Assembly: GCA_030612725.1 (NCBI GenBank)
Contig: JAUWNJ010000026.1
Span: forward strand, 1-44,804
DNA: 44,804 bases
Direction of reading: 5' to 3'
From: Planctomycetales bacterium
Lineage (GTDB): Bacteria; Planctomycetota; Phycisphaerae; SM23-33
Part shown: positions 17,087 to 26,768 of the stretch, piece after piece
Layout of the letters: each line of letters starts with the position of its first letter
How positions within the stretch are numbered: position 1 is the stretch's first letter
Notes under the pieces: generated by a model
What the model was told of the DNA's origin: nothing
Database searches by the model: none
The model's input: only the letters and a program-made list of their open reading frames with translations
Translations under genes and position numbers: made by a program

Positions 17087-18199
17087 ATGCGAAAAATCTC
17101 CAAAGATGATGACTTTCCGTTGAGTTACTGTGCCGGCGGGCGGGAGACGCACAAGAGGCTGGAAACGCTTTATGAGCGGCGGGCCCGGGACGCCATTTGT
17201 GCCGTCTTTAGAGTTCGCACCTCGGCGCTGGACCGCTTCGCACAGAAGAACCCTTCCGGCTTCTGCGACTACCCCGACCCGGAAGAGCGCATTTCCTTCT
17301 GGAACGAGCACCTTCTGGAACGATCCGCCGTCATGGACGATTTCGTCCCCGTAGCCTATCTCAGCGAGTTCGACCAGGGACTCTACGGCGGACTATTCGG
17401 CGGCGAGATACGGTTCCTGAGCGATCCGGAAACCGGGTGGATATCCTCGATGATCCCCCCGCTCTTCTCGGACCTGTCCGAAAGCAAAGGCCTGACCTTC
17501 GATCCGCAACATCCCTGGTTTCGCCGTTACGTCGAGCAGATGGACATCTTCGCCCGCGCCGCAGACGGGAAGTTCGGAATCAGCCACCTGATCCTTATCG
17601 ACAGTCTGAATTTCGTATTTGAACTGGTCGGAGCGACCAATACGTACCTTGCCCTGCTGGACACTCCCGAGCAGGTAGCCGAGGCGATAGATTTCGCCTT
17701 CGATCTGAACGTCGCCGTCCATGAAGCGTTTTTCGAGCATGTCGGGCTGGTCGCCGGCGGGACGTGCAGCAACATGGGCGGATGGATGCGGGGGCGGATT
17801 GTCTCCGAGAGCGTGGATCCGTTCCACATGATGAGTGTCGATGATTTCGAGAAATGGGGGCGCGGACCGGTCGAACGGATGTTCGGACATTTCGACGGCG
17901 GCGTGCTGCACATCCACGGAAACGGAAGGCACCTGCTCGAAGCCGTCTCAACAATCACCGGACTGAAGGCCATTTATCTCGGCGACGACCATGGCTACGA
18001 GCAGGCCTTTTCCATCCTGCCGGAATTGAAAGGGCGAGTCGGCGACATGCCGCTGGTTCTGGCCGTGGAATACCCGGATTTCTGCGAGGCGTTCGATAAG
18101 CACGAACTGACCGGCGGTGTGCTGTACATCGTTACCGACACGCCCGACGCCAAGGCTGCAAACCGACAGATGGACCGAGTGAGAAATTACGAACTATAA
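17087..18199 (+). CDS. URO-D superfamily protein, second paralogue
   Basis: The 370-residue protein has the URO-D barrel pattern but not the HemE active-site motifs. The position that is His-Ser-Cys-Gly in the 6844-8043 paralogue is His-Ile-His-Gly (LHIHGNG) here, so the metal ligand set, if any, differs. The C-terminal part has [12 protein letters not shown] and GGVLYIVTD barrel strands. It starts 54 bases after dnaK with no clear ribosome site, and may be read on from dnaK. Function is unknown; members of this family often cluster with sugar and aromatic degradation genes. Confidence 0.7.
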   Translation: MRKISKDDDFPLSYCAGGRETHKRLETLYERRARDAICAVFRVRTSALDRFAQKNPSGFCDYPDPEERISFWNEHLLERSAVMDDFVPVAYLSEFDQGLYGGLFGGEIRFLSDPETGWISSMIPPLFSDLSESKGLTFDPQHPWFRRYVEQMDIFARAADGKFGISHLILIDSLNFVFELVGATNTYLALLDTPEQVAEAIDFAFDLNVAVHEAFFEHVGLVAGGTCSNMGGWMRGRIVSESVDPFHMMSVDDFEKWGRGPVERMFGHFDGGVLHIHGNGRHLLEAVSTITGLKAIYLGDDHGYEQAFSILPELKGRVGDMPLVLAVEYPDFCEAFDKHELTGGVLYIVTDTPDAKAANRQMDRVRNYEL

Positions 18200-18326
18200 A
18201 TACACGCACTTATCACACCGCAGCCACGGCGCCCGGCAAACGCTACAGAATGGCATGAATCGCTCTGATCCGCCTGCTGGAACCCCCCGCGCCCCCGCCG
18301 ATTTCTTACGATCGTCTGCCGAGCGA

Positions 18327-19190
18327 TTACTTCCGCCTTCGCCGGATCAACGCCAGCCCGCCCATGACGAGGAAACTCAGCGTTACCGGTTCGGGAATGA
18401 TAGTCAGTGTGCTGTCGTCAGTATCGAACGAATAATAAATATCGGTTACCTTGAGATGAATGTCGTACGGATCGAACGGGTCGCAGACGCCAAGGCCGAG
18501 TGATTCCAGATACGCATAGTCCACCGAAAAAACCGGCTGGCCACCGGCGTCCGTCTCGTAAACCCAGTCACCGTCAAGGTCCCACCTGTATGAGTCAATG
18601 TCATCATCGTCGTCCCACGAACCACTGGCGTCCAGTGTGAGCGTCTCGCCCACATCAATAGTATAGGGACCATCGGCATCAGCCACAGGCGGTGAACCAT
18701 AAGGAGGAAACATCAACAGGTCGAACGTCTCGCCGGTGGCATTGGCCGCCTGTCCACTCATGGTCACCGTCTCGCCGACGGCCGTTACGATCTGGGCCAA
18801 CACAAGGTCCAGACCAACACTCTCGGGCACGATGCCGAAAGCGCCATCCAGCAGGATGGGAGACTCATTTGGCAGACGGGCCACCAGCAACTCGGTGTCG
18901 GCAAGCATGAAGTGAGTATCCGCCGCCGCTTCTGCGGGGGTCAGGTATCCAACATTGGTCAGCGTCGGTGTCGGCAAAGCGCCGCCAAAAGCGCCGATCT
19001 GGTTCATGGGCCCGTTGAATGAGCCGTCCCATGCCGTTACCATGTCAGCCTCACAGTCCGCGACAAGGTGAACCAGTATGGACTGCAACCCACCGCCAAG
19101 ATCCACCGGATTGTCCACTACAACCGTTACACCCGCCTGTGCGATCGTCGCCAGACCCAGCACCGCAATTATTGCCAAAACAGTTTTCAT
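18327..19190 (-). CDS. Secreted PEP-CTERM protein with a PKD-like domain
   Basis: The start is the ATG after AAGGAG, giving 287 residues. The N-terminal signal peptide is MKTVLAIIAVLGLATIAQAG. The middle holds a PKD/chitinase-like segment (ADADGPYTIDVGETLTLDAS, then a DDDDDIDSYRWDLDGD strand). The tail has a PEP motif (266-268), a hydrophobic stretch and a terminal RRRRK: the PEP-CTERM sorting signal recognised by exosortase in the envelope. No exosortase is in the window. A sigma70-type promoter lies upstream. The cargo function is unknown. Confidence 0.88.
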   Translation of the reverse strand: MKTVLAIIAVLGLATIAQAGVTVVVDNPVDLGGGLQSILVHLVADCEADMVTAWDGSFNGPMNQIGAFGGALPTPTLTNVGYLTPAEAAADTHFMLADTELLVARLPNESPILLDGAFGIVPESVGLDLVLAQIVTAVGETVTMSGQAANATGETFDLLMFPPYGSPPVADADGPYTIDVGETLTLDASGSWDDDDDIDSYRWDLDGDWVYETDAGGQPVFSVDYAYLESLGLGVCDPFDPYDIHLKVTDIYYSFDTDDSTLTIIPEPVTLSFLVMGGLALIRRRRK

Positions 19191-19593
19191 TACCGGCTCC
19201 TTATTCTCAAGAATCAAAGATGAATTCCGTCGAAATTGATTTGATCAAAGCACGCTCCTTCATCCGCGGACTTACGGTTTCCTCCGGTCGATTGTCCACA
19301 ATTACCTTGATTTTAAGTATATCACGAATCGGCATTTTGTCAAGATGTTCCGCTGGTGGGATAGCGTCAAGTATTGTGTGTAAGTTTAGAGCAATTCACG
19401 CCATTACGTAGCGTTTGCTCTACCTGCGGCGTTGGCTGGCAGCGTCCGGCTGCATCGACAACCCTACCAGGTCAGGCTGCTTCGCCGTCAGCCCCAACAA
19501 AACCGCCCTACCGCCAAAGCCACGGCAGGCAGGCATTTCCCAGATGGTCGCTGCGTATCCCTTCCACATCGCGCAGAATAAAACAGCTTGGGA
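19191..19593. other. Gene-free interval
   Basis: It holds the leader and promoter of the PEP-CTERM gene (19191-19343). I see no gene, RNA or clear repeat in the remaining ~250 bases; the short open frames there show no recognisable family. Confidence 0.6.
19316..19343 (-). promoter_or_regulatory. Sigma70-type promoter of the PEP-CTERM gene
   Basis: On the minus strand TTGACA (19343-19338) is followed by 16 bases and TATACT (19321-19316), a near-consensus pair. The leader to the ATG is about 125 bases. Confidence 0.65.
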
Positions 19594-20391
19594 TTATTGC
19601 TTCTCGTAGCCTTTCATAGTCGCCAGTTCGCGTGGTAGATGGACCTCGTAGGCGTCCGCCCAATCAATCCACTCTCCGCTGAGGAATCCGTCGTACCCGT
19701 CGGCCTGGAGCAACTGAACCGCTCGGAGGTGGTCGATTATCCCCTCGCCTATCGGCGTCAGCCGGAGGTTGTCTCCGTCGTCGATACCGTCGTGGAAGTG
19801 GACATGCCGGACCCACGGTTTGAGCGTCCGGTACGCCTCTTCCATAGTCGCCCCGCCCCGGCGGATCGGGTGCATTATGTCCCAGTTGACGGCAATGGCG
19901 GGCGAGTCCACCTGTTTCATAATCCCGGCTACATCGTCAGGGTTGCACCAGTCGTCGTGTGTTTCCATACAGACGATTACGCCGCGATCGGCTGCACGGT
20001 CGGCGACGGACCGCAGGGCATGGACGATCTGCCCATCCGCCTGCTCCCGGCTGACGCCTTCGGGAAGCATGCCTCCGAAAACCCGTATCCGCGACGAACC
20101 GACATCGGCGGCGAGGTCGATGCAAAGCCGCGTTTGCACGATTTGCTCGTCGAGCGTTTCCGGGTCGGCATATTTGCAGGAAGTCGCTATGCACGCCAGA
20201 GCCACACCGGCGTCGGAAGCCTGTTGCCTTATTTCCTGCCGGGCGTCGGAGTCGGCGTCCGGTTCGATGCCATGCTTGTGCCCGCTTCCGACCCTCGGCT
20301 CAATACCGTCGTAACCAAAACGCTTCGCCAGCGACAGAATCTCACTCAGGTCAAGTTCCGGACAGGAAAAACTCATGAATGAATACTTCAT
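19594..20391 (-). CDS. Sugar phosphate isomerase/epimerase-like TIM barrel
   Basis: The 265-residue AP-endonuclease-2-type barrel has the usual metal-site segments in order: CMETHDD, NWDIMH, HVHFHDG and SGEWI. These are typical of IolE/IolI, xylose isomerase-like and hydroxypyruvate isomerase-like enzymes. No signal peptide is seen. AAGGAG lies nine bases before the ATG. It is 44 bases downstream of the beta-helix gene on the same strand and may be transcribed with it. The substrate cannot be assigned. Confidence 0.82.
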   Translation of the reverse strand: MKYSFMSFSCPELDLSEILSLAKRFGYDGIEPRVGSGHKHGIEPDADSDARQEIRQQASDAGVALACIATSCKYADPETLDEQIVQTRLCIDLAADVGSSRIRVFGGMLPEGVSREQADGQIVHALRSVADRAADRGVIVCMETHDDWCNPDDVAGIMKQVDSPAIAVNWDIMHPIRRGGATMEEAYRTLKPWVRHVHFHDGIDDGDNLRLTPIGEGIIDHLRAVQLLQADGYDGFLSGEWIDWADAYEVHLPRELATMKGYEKQ

Positions 20392-20435
20392 TTTTTGTGC
20401 TCCTTTTAGTTGGTTTTTTCGGTTTCGCTCGATGG

Positions 20436-21668
20436 TTATTTTCCCATTAGTTTGAGGCGTGGGATTTTAGTCTTCGGTCCTTTTCGCTTCGTTTTGGTTT
20501 TCGGGACCATCTCGCCGTCGATGCTGATATTCTCGCTCTTGCCGATATCGTACTTCTTTTTTACCTTTTCGAAACGGTTTTTGGATATGTCGATGTCTCT
20601 CGGCATGGTGCCTTCGACGACGATTCCGTTGTGTTTGCCCCAGGTGATGATGATGGCAGTCCGCGTAATGTTTCTGAACAGGTTTCCTTTGATAATTCCG
20701 GCTCCGTCTCGGATGCCCAGGCCCATGCGGATGTTTTCGATGATGTTATTCTCGACGACGAATGTCCCGTCCATTCCGGGGTGCGTGTCGATGACCCAGT
20801 GTCGGTGATAATCGGTCGTCTCGTCGCCGTAGAAGCGGTTATGGACCAGTTCCCAGTGTGTCTTTCTGACCTTCGGTTTGTGGACGTATTTACCGAGTTT
20901 CTTCGGGCTGGACCAGTCCAGCGCGCCGTTTGAGGCCAGGCAGTGCCGGCATGGTCCGAAGTCGTTGTCGCACATCAGCACCCGCGCGCCGGAATAAAAA
21001 CTGACTCCGTATCCAAGCCCGTCGCGGATGCAGTGGTGGATGTGGCAGTGGTCGATCTGTCCGCCGCCGCCGGAGAAGTTAATCCCCCGACAGAAGTCGA
21101 AAATCTCGCAATGGTCGATTCGCACGTTCTCGCCGGAAACGGCTATGCCCGTGCTGTGGTCCTTAAGTTTGCGGTTTTTCCCAGGCCCTTCCAGACGGAG
21201 CCGGGTTATGCGCACGTTGGGCGCCTTGACACTGAAAATCGCCCTCTTCAGGCTGTCGCTGACGCAGAGGGTTCCGGAGCCTGCTCCCAGGATAGTAACG
21301 CCGGCGGGGACGTTCACCGTCTTCTTGAACTCATACTTACCGGCGGGGAGGAATACGACCGGACGGGGGGCTTTATTGTCGGATTTAGCGGCTTGGTCGC
21401 AGGCGAGTTGAACGGCCTTGTTGGTAAGACCCTTTACGATGATGCGATTTGCGAAGATTTTTTTCTCTGCCTTGGACGGTTGCACGTCAGGCCCAACAGG
21501 TCCGCGAGTACCGGGCTTGACAATTTTTTCCGGTTTGGCGACGGCGGGTCTGGTACGGGGAACTTTACTTTTACCTTCGGAAGCGACTTTCGGCGCGACA
21601 CCGACGGCAACGGATGCGAATAACGCCACAACTGAAAAGACCAGAGTTTTCCTGCAATAATTCATCAT
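20436..21668 (-). CDS. Secreted right-handed beta-helix protein
   Basis: The 410-residue exported protein has a hydrophobic signal at 6-25, a Pro/Lys-rich linker to about 75, then a parallel beta-helix (pectate lyase-like) of short coils, for example NVRITRLRLEG, NVRIDHCEIFDF and GGQIDHCHIHHC. The front matches the beta-helix start VFLPAGKYEFKKTVNVPAG. The tail is Lys-rich. Such proteins bind or cleave polysaccharides; no catalytic residues are evident to me. AAGGAG lies before the first of two adjacent ATGs. Confidence 0.8.
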   Translation of the reverse strand: MMNYCRKTLVFSVVALFASVAVGVAPKVASEGKSKVPRTRPAVAKPEKIVKPGTRGPVGPDVQPSKAEKKIFANRIIVKGLTNKAVQLACDQAAKSDNKAPRPVVFLPAGKYEFKKTVNVPAGVTILGAGSGTLCVSDSLKRAIFSVKAPNVRITRLRLEGPGKNRKLKDHSTGIAVSGENVRIDHCEIFDFCRGINFSGGGGQIDHCHIHHCIRDGLGYGVSFYSGARVLMCDNDFGPCRHCLASNGALDWSSPKKLGKYVHKPKVRKTHWELVHNRFYGDETTDYHRHWVIDTHPGMDGTFVVENNIIENIRMGLGIRDGAGIIKGNLFRNITRTAIIITWGKHNGIVVEGTMPRDIDISKNRFEKVKKKYDIGKSENISIDGEMVPKTKTKRKGPKTKIPRLKLMGK

Positions 21669-21889
21669 GTTTGTTTCTCCTTTACCTGATTGTGATTTTA
21701 TCCGGTATTTCTGATGGTGTCGAACATCACATACCGGCCTACCCGTTCATATATCTTAAACACAATAACCCGCTCCTGACCACTATGAATGTAAAAAAAA
21801 CTCCGAAACGACCGGTGTGATTTCGTTACTGTTTTGCAAGACCTGCATCAATTGGAAGTTTATGATAATATGGTTTCGGGAGAATGGTG

Positions 21890-23218
21890 ATGGTAACGAG
21901 GACCTTGTTGATGGTGTTGGCACTGGCTGCCGGCGGGGCGAATCCGCCGCCGAACAGCCAACCGGCCAGACCGACCAGCCAGTCGTCCAGGCAGGTGAGG
22001 CACGTTGTCGTGTTCGACTTCACTTGCAAGGAAAAGGCCAAATATGGCAAGCAATTGGCCGATTCGGTTCGTCTGCGTCTGCGGCGGCATGACGAATATA
22101 AAGTTATCGACCGCTTCACCGCAGACGAGATGACCCCGGCTGGGGGGATCTCGCTGAAGACCTCCGATAAGAAAATCGTCGCACTGCTGAAAGATGATTT
22201 CGCCGCACATATCGCAATCTTTGGCAGCGTCCAGAAAATAGGCCAAGCCGTCCGTGCGGAAATCCGCTGCGTCGATATTTCCGGTAAAACGCCCATAGCC
22301 TGGACAAAGGCATTCTCCGACCACACCGAGCGCGCCCGAGGCGTAGTCGCTCGTCAGATAGTCGAAGCCGTTCGCGGAAAACCCGAATGGAAACCGCCCG
22401 AATACGGCGATGAAACCGAGCCGAAGAAATTCGCCAAGCCGTTGAATATCAACGGCAATTTCGAGTCCGGCAAGACCGGTTGGAAGATGGGGCCTGATAA
22501 TGTAACGACCTTCCTGATAGCCGATCCGCGAAAGGGCAAACGTGGAAAGGTGCTGCGAATCTTTACCGACGTGGAACGCGATGCTTGGCTGAAGTACCGG
22601 CGCGACCTGATGCTGGGCAAGGCCGACCCGAAAAAACCGCCGAAGATCGGAACTATCGCGAACAAATACGGCACCGTCGCGGGTCTGGAGGGCGTCCATT
22701 ATCGCAGCGAGTGGATAAAGGCGAAAGCCGGGCAACGGTACTGGCTGGTAGCCGACATGAAGGGGCAGACCGGCGGGATATTTTTCCCGAAGATTTTCGT
22801 CAAGGGTTTCGCGGATTTTTCCGCCGTCGCTGACGGGTTGAGCGAGTCGAGCCTGGCCAAACTAGGCCTGACGCCGGATCAGTTCGTCGCCCTGCCGCGG
22901 GAAAAGCAGAAGCAACTCATCGCCGAGGATGCGAAGAAACATCCCGAACGCCACCGGCGCGAGGTTTATCGCTGGTACCTCGCCTGCCGGAACGAGCAGA
23001 ACACCTGGCAGCACTATGCCGCCCCGTTTCCCCCTCGCGGCGGGCTGGCGAAAAACGTCCAATGGCTGAGAATTGATATTTACGCCTATTGGCCGCCGGG
23101 AGAATACTTCTTCGACAACGTAAACCTCTGCGCCGACCCGCGCCAAAAAACCCCCAAGCCGGAAGAAAAACCCCGCACACCACACTACAAAAAACCGTCA
23201 ACCCAGCCAAAGGGATAG
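21890..23218 (+). CDS. Exported two-domain protein of unknown function
   Basis: Two in-frame ATGs (21884, 21890) are possible; the second has GGGAG at a good distance and is used (442 aa). A short hydrophobic N-terminus (VTRTLLMVLALAAGG) suggests export. Residues ~37-165 (VVVFDFTCKEKAKYGKQLAD...) resemble the TolB-N/FlgT/CsgG-like domains that bind nucleotide or membrane partners. From ~185 a beta-sandwich starts NINGNFESGKTGWK, like carbohydrate-binding modules. No catalytic site is recognised. It is convergent with the nuclease gene downstream. Confidence 0.65.
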   Translation: MVTRTLLMVLALAAGGANPPPNSQPARPTSQSSRQVRHVVVFDFTCKEKAKYGKQLADSVRLRLRRHDEYKVIDRFTADEMTPAGGISLKTSDKKIVALLKDDFAAHIAIFGSVQKIGQAVRAEIRCVDISGKTPIAWTKAFSDHTERARGVVARQIVEAVRGKPEWKPPEYGDETEPKKFAKPLNINGNFESGKTGWKMGPDNVTTFLIADPRKGKRGKVLRIFTDVERDAWLKYRRDLMLGKADPKKPPKIGTIANKYGTVAGLEGVHYRSEWIKAKAGQRYWLVADMKGQTGGIFFPKIFVKGFADFSAVADGLSESSLAKLGLTPDQFVALPREKQKQLIAEDAKKHPERHRREVYRWYLACRNEQNTWQHYAAPFPPRGGLAKNVQWLRIDIYAYWPPGEYFFDNVNLCADPRQKTPKPEEKPRTPHYKKPSTQPKG

Positions 23219-23256
23219 GTTCTCCGTAGCCGCAAACACATCCCTTCACCCTAGAT

Positions 23257-24972
23257 TTATTCCTCTTCCCTCAGAAATGCAAAATCATCATCGCAAAATC
23301 CGAGCTTCTTCTTGACCCGATCTAGCATCTTCTCCCCTCTGCTCTTGATGAATTTCTTATACGACGGGTACTTGAGTAATTGACGGTCTATGAGTGCTCG
23401 CCGAAGTTCTGAGTCAGGCACCTTTTCGAAATACTTCGCTGGATGTTTCTTCGATTTGTTCTGATTCTTGCCTTTGCTTAGAAGCCAAAAGTTTGCGTAA
23501 TGATTTACGACTAATTCATCATATTTCTTCCGCAATTCTGATCTCGGAAAAATGTGGTCCATTTCTGGTTCATTGGCGGAGAGAAGCGATTTTGCCCCTG
23601 ACAACCCCTGAACCACATGCAAGGCAAGTCGCGGATTTTTTTGAAGCAGGCTTGATCCAAATTCGTCGAAGTTTTCCCACGAAGCAGCCCAGTCGATAGC
23701 TTCTTTAAATGGAAAAGAATGATCCCCCTTTTCTGCTAATGGCTTGAGCTCCATGCGAATGAACTTCCACAATCGACTGTCAGCGTAGCGAGAGAACGGC
23801 ATTGAGAAACCAAAAAGATAGAGCGACTTTCGAAAATGTTCCACCTCGGATTTGGGAACTTGCTGCTTCGGACAATGAAAAAGGTAATAGACAAATGGCA
23901 CAAGCGTATTATAGCCTCCGAGCGCCCTACTGCTGGAACACCCGCAATCATTCTGAACCACATCGATTGTAGATCGGATCGCATCGCAGCATCGGGAGAA
24001 ATTACGCTTCATCTTTTCTGCATTGGCCTTGTTACGTAACAAGTCTACATTGAACTTGGTTCCGAAATGACAAGTGGCGAACAGACATCTGATAACAAAA
24101 TCTGTGTCGAGTCCCAAACAGTTTCCCTTGTTGATAGTCTCTACAAACTGGGGAAGAGCTTCCGCCGACTCCTTCCAGTTCAGTTTCATCATGCTGAAAA
24201 TTAGGTCCGAGCGGCTAAGCCGGGTGCCTTGAACATTGATACGAACAAAGATCTCAAGAACATCAGATTCGGACTTGCGTTCTGGGCTTCCGGGGGGTTG
24301 GTTTTCATCAATCGTTACCGTCTTGAGTATATTCTCGTCTTTCGCAAGCACTTCATCAATCTTGGCGAGATTCACCATGATACGTAGGGTTTCGTCGTCG
24401 GTGAGATTCAACGATTTTTCAAGTGATTTCCGAAATAATTGCTGGGCTTTTGCCCCCATGGTGAAGATTTGTTGCACCTTCACAAAATGCTGAAGTTTTC
24501 CGTTAGTTACGTGAGTGTGCGACGGTGTGGAACGCACTTTTTCGGCATCCTTGTTGGTCTTTTCGATCTCTTGAACAGAGGCGAAGCGGAAATCGAAGCG
24601 TTCTTCTTGGAAATCATCTGCTTCTTCTCCACTCAGTACGTCAAAGTAAAGGTATTGCCCTTCATGTTGCCCATACAGAGCGATATAGAGAGACTGTAGT
24701 CGCTGCTGACCGTCGAGGACCACTTTCAGACGATTTCCATCTGTGTTGTCACTAAAGGTGTGTTTTGTATCAGCACGGTATTCATGCAGAAACCGACGAT
24801 ATTGGATGTTATCGTAGGTTTCCCACATCAGCGCAATACCGATGGGATAGCTGCGCATGACGGAGTCGAGGAGCATTGAAACCTTCTCCTCCGGCCAGAC
24901 AAAATTCCGCTGAATAGCTGGCAAAACAATCTCGCCCTCTTTAACCTGGTTGAGAACTTGAATGATACTCAT
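23257..24972 (-). CDS. GmrSD-like DUF262/HNH nuclease (type IV restriction-like)
   Basis: The 571-residue protein begins with a DUF262 domain: VLPAIQRNFVWPEEKVSMLL at 17-36 and the nucleotide-hydrolysis motif DGQQR at 87-91. It ends with an HNH-type nuclease domain: EMDHIFP (Asp472-His473), NHYANF near 490-495, and KNQNKSKKHP at 502-511. This layout is that of fused GmrSD-like type IV restriction enzymes, which cut modified phage DNA; the target here is unknown. The gene is visibly more AT-rich than its neighbours, suggesting transfer. A toxin-antitoxin pair lies directly upstream on the same strand. Confidence 0.85.
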   Translation of the reverse strand: MSIIQVLNQVKEGEIVLPAIQRNFVWPEEKVSMLLDSVMRSYPIGIALMWETYDNIQYRRFLHEYRADTKHTFSDNTDGNRLKVVLDGQQRLQSLYIALYGQHEGQYLYFDVLSGEEADDFQEERFDFRFASVQEIEKTNKDAEKVRSTPSHTHVTNGKLQHFVKVQQIFTMGAKAQQLFRKSLEKSLNLTDDETLRIMVNLAKIDEVLAKDENILKTVTIDENQPPGSPERKSESDVLEIFVRINVQGTRLSRSDLIFSMMKLNWKESAEALPQFVETINKGNCLGLDTDFVIRCLFATCHFGTKFNVDLLRNKANAEKMKRNFSRCCDAIRSTIDVVQNDCGCSSSRALGGYNTLVPFVYYLFHCPKQQVPKSEVEHFRKSLYLFGFSMPFSRYADSRLWKFIRMELKPLAEKGDHSFPFKEAIDWAASWENFDEFGSSLLQKNPRLALHVVQGLSGAKSLLSANEPEMDHIFPRSELRKKYDELVVNHYANFWLLSKGKNQNKSKKHPAKYFEKVPDSELRRALIDRQLLKYPSYKKFIKSRGEKMLDRVKKKLGFCDDDFAFLREEE

Positions 24973-25085
24973 TGCATTTCCTTTATTATTATTTCATTCC
25001 GTCAAGAAGTATAGCATAGTAAAGGATGATAAAGGAAGGGGTGTTCAACTTTTCAGTGAGTAGGCTGGGACGGAGCGACTTGGTG

Positions 25086-25361
25086 TTACAACTTGCGGTA
25101 GACCTCACGTCTGTGCTGAATGCGATATGTTTTCAGAATGTTTCGTTGAGGATAAACCCAATAAAGTATCCTATAGTCTCCGACTCGCAATCGACACAAG
25201 CCGGACAGATCATCGGGTAAATTCGCCAATCGGTGATGTATTACCTGCTGTGCATTTTCGCCAAGCCAGACTAATCGACGCAAAATCCTCCGACGAACAA
25301 CACTGTCGAGTTGTTCCAGGTCCGACTCGGCGGAAGGCAATACTATCACTCGATAGGCCAC
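25086..25361 (-). CDS. RelE/ParE-family toxin
   Basis: A 91-residue basic protein starting at GTG (MAYRVIVLPSAESDLEQLD) with the RelE/ParE fold pattern. A DL-x-x-L-x N-terminal helix is followed by central RLRVGDYRILYWVYPQ and a terminal HRREVYRKL. Relatives are mRNA interferases or gyrase poisons. The start overlaps the end of the upstream small gene by 16 bases, the usual toxin-after-antitoxin arrangement. Confidence 0.85.
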   Translation of the reverse strand: MAYRVIVLPSAESDLEQLDSVVRRRILRRLVWLGENAQQVIHHRLANLPDDLSGLCRLRVGDYRILYWVYPQRNILKTYRIQHRREVYRKL

Positions 25362-25540
25362 CGCTTCAATATCTCCGTCAAGTCTTTACCTTTTTCGGCA
25401 GTGTCTTCGTCGTCGCGAATATGCCGCATCCGGTCCAGGAACTGAGGGTTGTGTATCGCTAACCAGTCCCCTAAATCGTCCAGGGTCTGAGCGCTGATCA
25501 AAACACTCTCGGGTATCTCGATTGTCCGCGTCTCTGACAT
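25346..25540 (-). CDS. Antitoxin of the RelE/ParE pair
   Basis: A 64-residue acidic protein (MSETRTIEIPESVLISAQTL start) that ends inside the toxin gene. The sequence begins with a short strand-like segment, as in ribbon-helix-helix or Phd-type antitoxins, followed by a long charged helix (RDDEDTAEKGKDLTEILKRW). AAGGCGA lies before the ATG. It is assigned mainly by position and overlap; the family is not certain. Confidence 0.72.
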   Translation of the reverse strand: MSETRTIEIPESVLISAQTLDDLGDWLAIHNPQFLDRMRHIRDDEDTAEKGKDLTEILKRWPIE

Positions 25541-25635
25541 TAGAATCGCCTTTATTGATTCGCTCTCCTGAAGACATAGTATTGCAAAAGACCGCAAAAA
25601 ACAAGGCCCTTTTAACGTTTGCTGCGCTGGCGCCT

Positions 25636-26739
25636 TTATCCCAGGAACTCTTTTACCTTCGCGGCCACGTATTGAATCTGCTCGTCGGTCAGTTCCGGAT
25701 AAATCGGAAGGGCGAGCGTTTCGTCGGCAGCGGCCTCTGAAACGGAGAAATCGCCCCGTTTGTAGCCTAACTCGGCAAAACATTCCTGCTCGTGCAGGCT
25801 TCGCGGGTAATAGACCTCACAGCCGATGTCGTTCTCCTTCAGGAACGCCCGCAGATCGTCGCGGCGAGGTACGCGAATGACGTACTGGTTGTAAATGGTA
25901 ACGTTATAATCGCGGATTACCGGTGTTTTGACGGGTTCGAAATCGGCGAAGAGCGCGTTGTATTTGGCGGCATTGGCGCGCCGGCCTTCGGACCAGTAAT
26001 CGAGGTGTCGCAATTTGACCAGAAGTCCGGCGGCCTGGAGCGTATCAAGCCGGAAATTCCCGCCGACCCACTTGTGAAAATACTTCGGTTTTGACCCGTG
26101 GTTTCGGCACTGCGTCAGTTTCTCGCCCAGTTCTGCGTCCTGCGTAACGATCATCCCGCCGTCGCCCAGGCCGCCGAGGTTCTTGGACGGGAAGAAACTA
26201 AAAGCACCCACCGTCCCTATCGAACCGGCTTTCCGGCCTTTGTGAGTCGAGCCGATACTCTGTGCGGCGTCCTCAACGACGTAGAGATCGTGCTTTTTAG
26301 CGATTTCCATAATCGTGTCCATCTCGGCCATCTGTCCGAAGAGGTGGACGGGGATAATGGCTTTGGTTTTGTCGGTGATGGCGGCTTCGATTTTGGCGGG
26401 GTCGATGTTGAAGGTGTCGGCTTCGATATCGACGAAGACGGGTTTCGCGCCGGTTCGCCAGACGCTCCCGGCTGTGGCGAAGAAGGTGTAGGGCGTGGTG
26501 ATTACCTCGTCGCCCGCGCCGACGCCCAATGTCATAAGAGCGGCAAGAAGCGCGTCTGTCCCGCTGGAGACGCCGACGGCAGCGGCGCAATCGCTGTACT
26601 CGGCCACCTGCTTTTCCAGTTCCTTGACTTCAGGCCCGTTGATGAAATACTGACTGTCCATAACGGACTGCAAAGCCGGGGTCATCTCGTCCTTAATCGT
26701 CGCGTACTGTGCCTTCAAATCCAAAAGTGGAACCTGCAT
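25636..26739 (-). CDS. DegT/DnrJ/EryC1/StrS aminotransferase (WbpE-like)
   Basis: PLP-dependent sugar aminotransferase. The 367-residue protein has PLP-binding SSGTDALLAAL, VEDAAQSIGS with Asp157, and the PLP lysine K186 in FFPSKNLGGLGDGG. Sequence and context match WbpE/WlbC, which transaminates UDP-3-keto-GlcNAc-uronate to the 3-amino sugar. It is the last of three genes on the minus strand with the oxidoreductase and acetyltransferase (gap 29 bases to the latter). Confidence 0.9.
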   Translation of the reverse strand: MQVPLLDLKAQYATIKDEMTPALQSVMDSQYFINGPEVKELEKQVAEYSDCAAAVGVSSGTDALLAALMTLGVGAGDEVITTPYTFFATAGSVWRTGAKPVFVDIEADTFNIDPAKIEAAITDKTKAIIPVHLFGQMAEMDTIMEIAKKHDLYVVEDAAQSIGSTHKGRKAGSIGTVGAFSFFPSKNLGGLGDGGMIVTQDAELGEKLTQCRNHGSKPKYFHKWVGGNFRLDTLQAAGLLVKLRHLDYWSEGRRANAAKYNALFADFEPVKTPVIRDYNVTIYNQYVIRVPRRDDLRAFLKENDIGCEVYYPRSLHEQECFAELGYKRGDFSVSEAAADETLALPIYPELTDEQIQYVAAKVKEFLG

Positions 26740-26768
26740 TTCGATTTTATCCTTTCTTAAGTGTAGTA

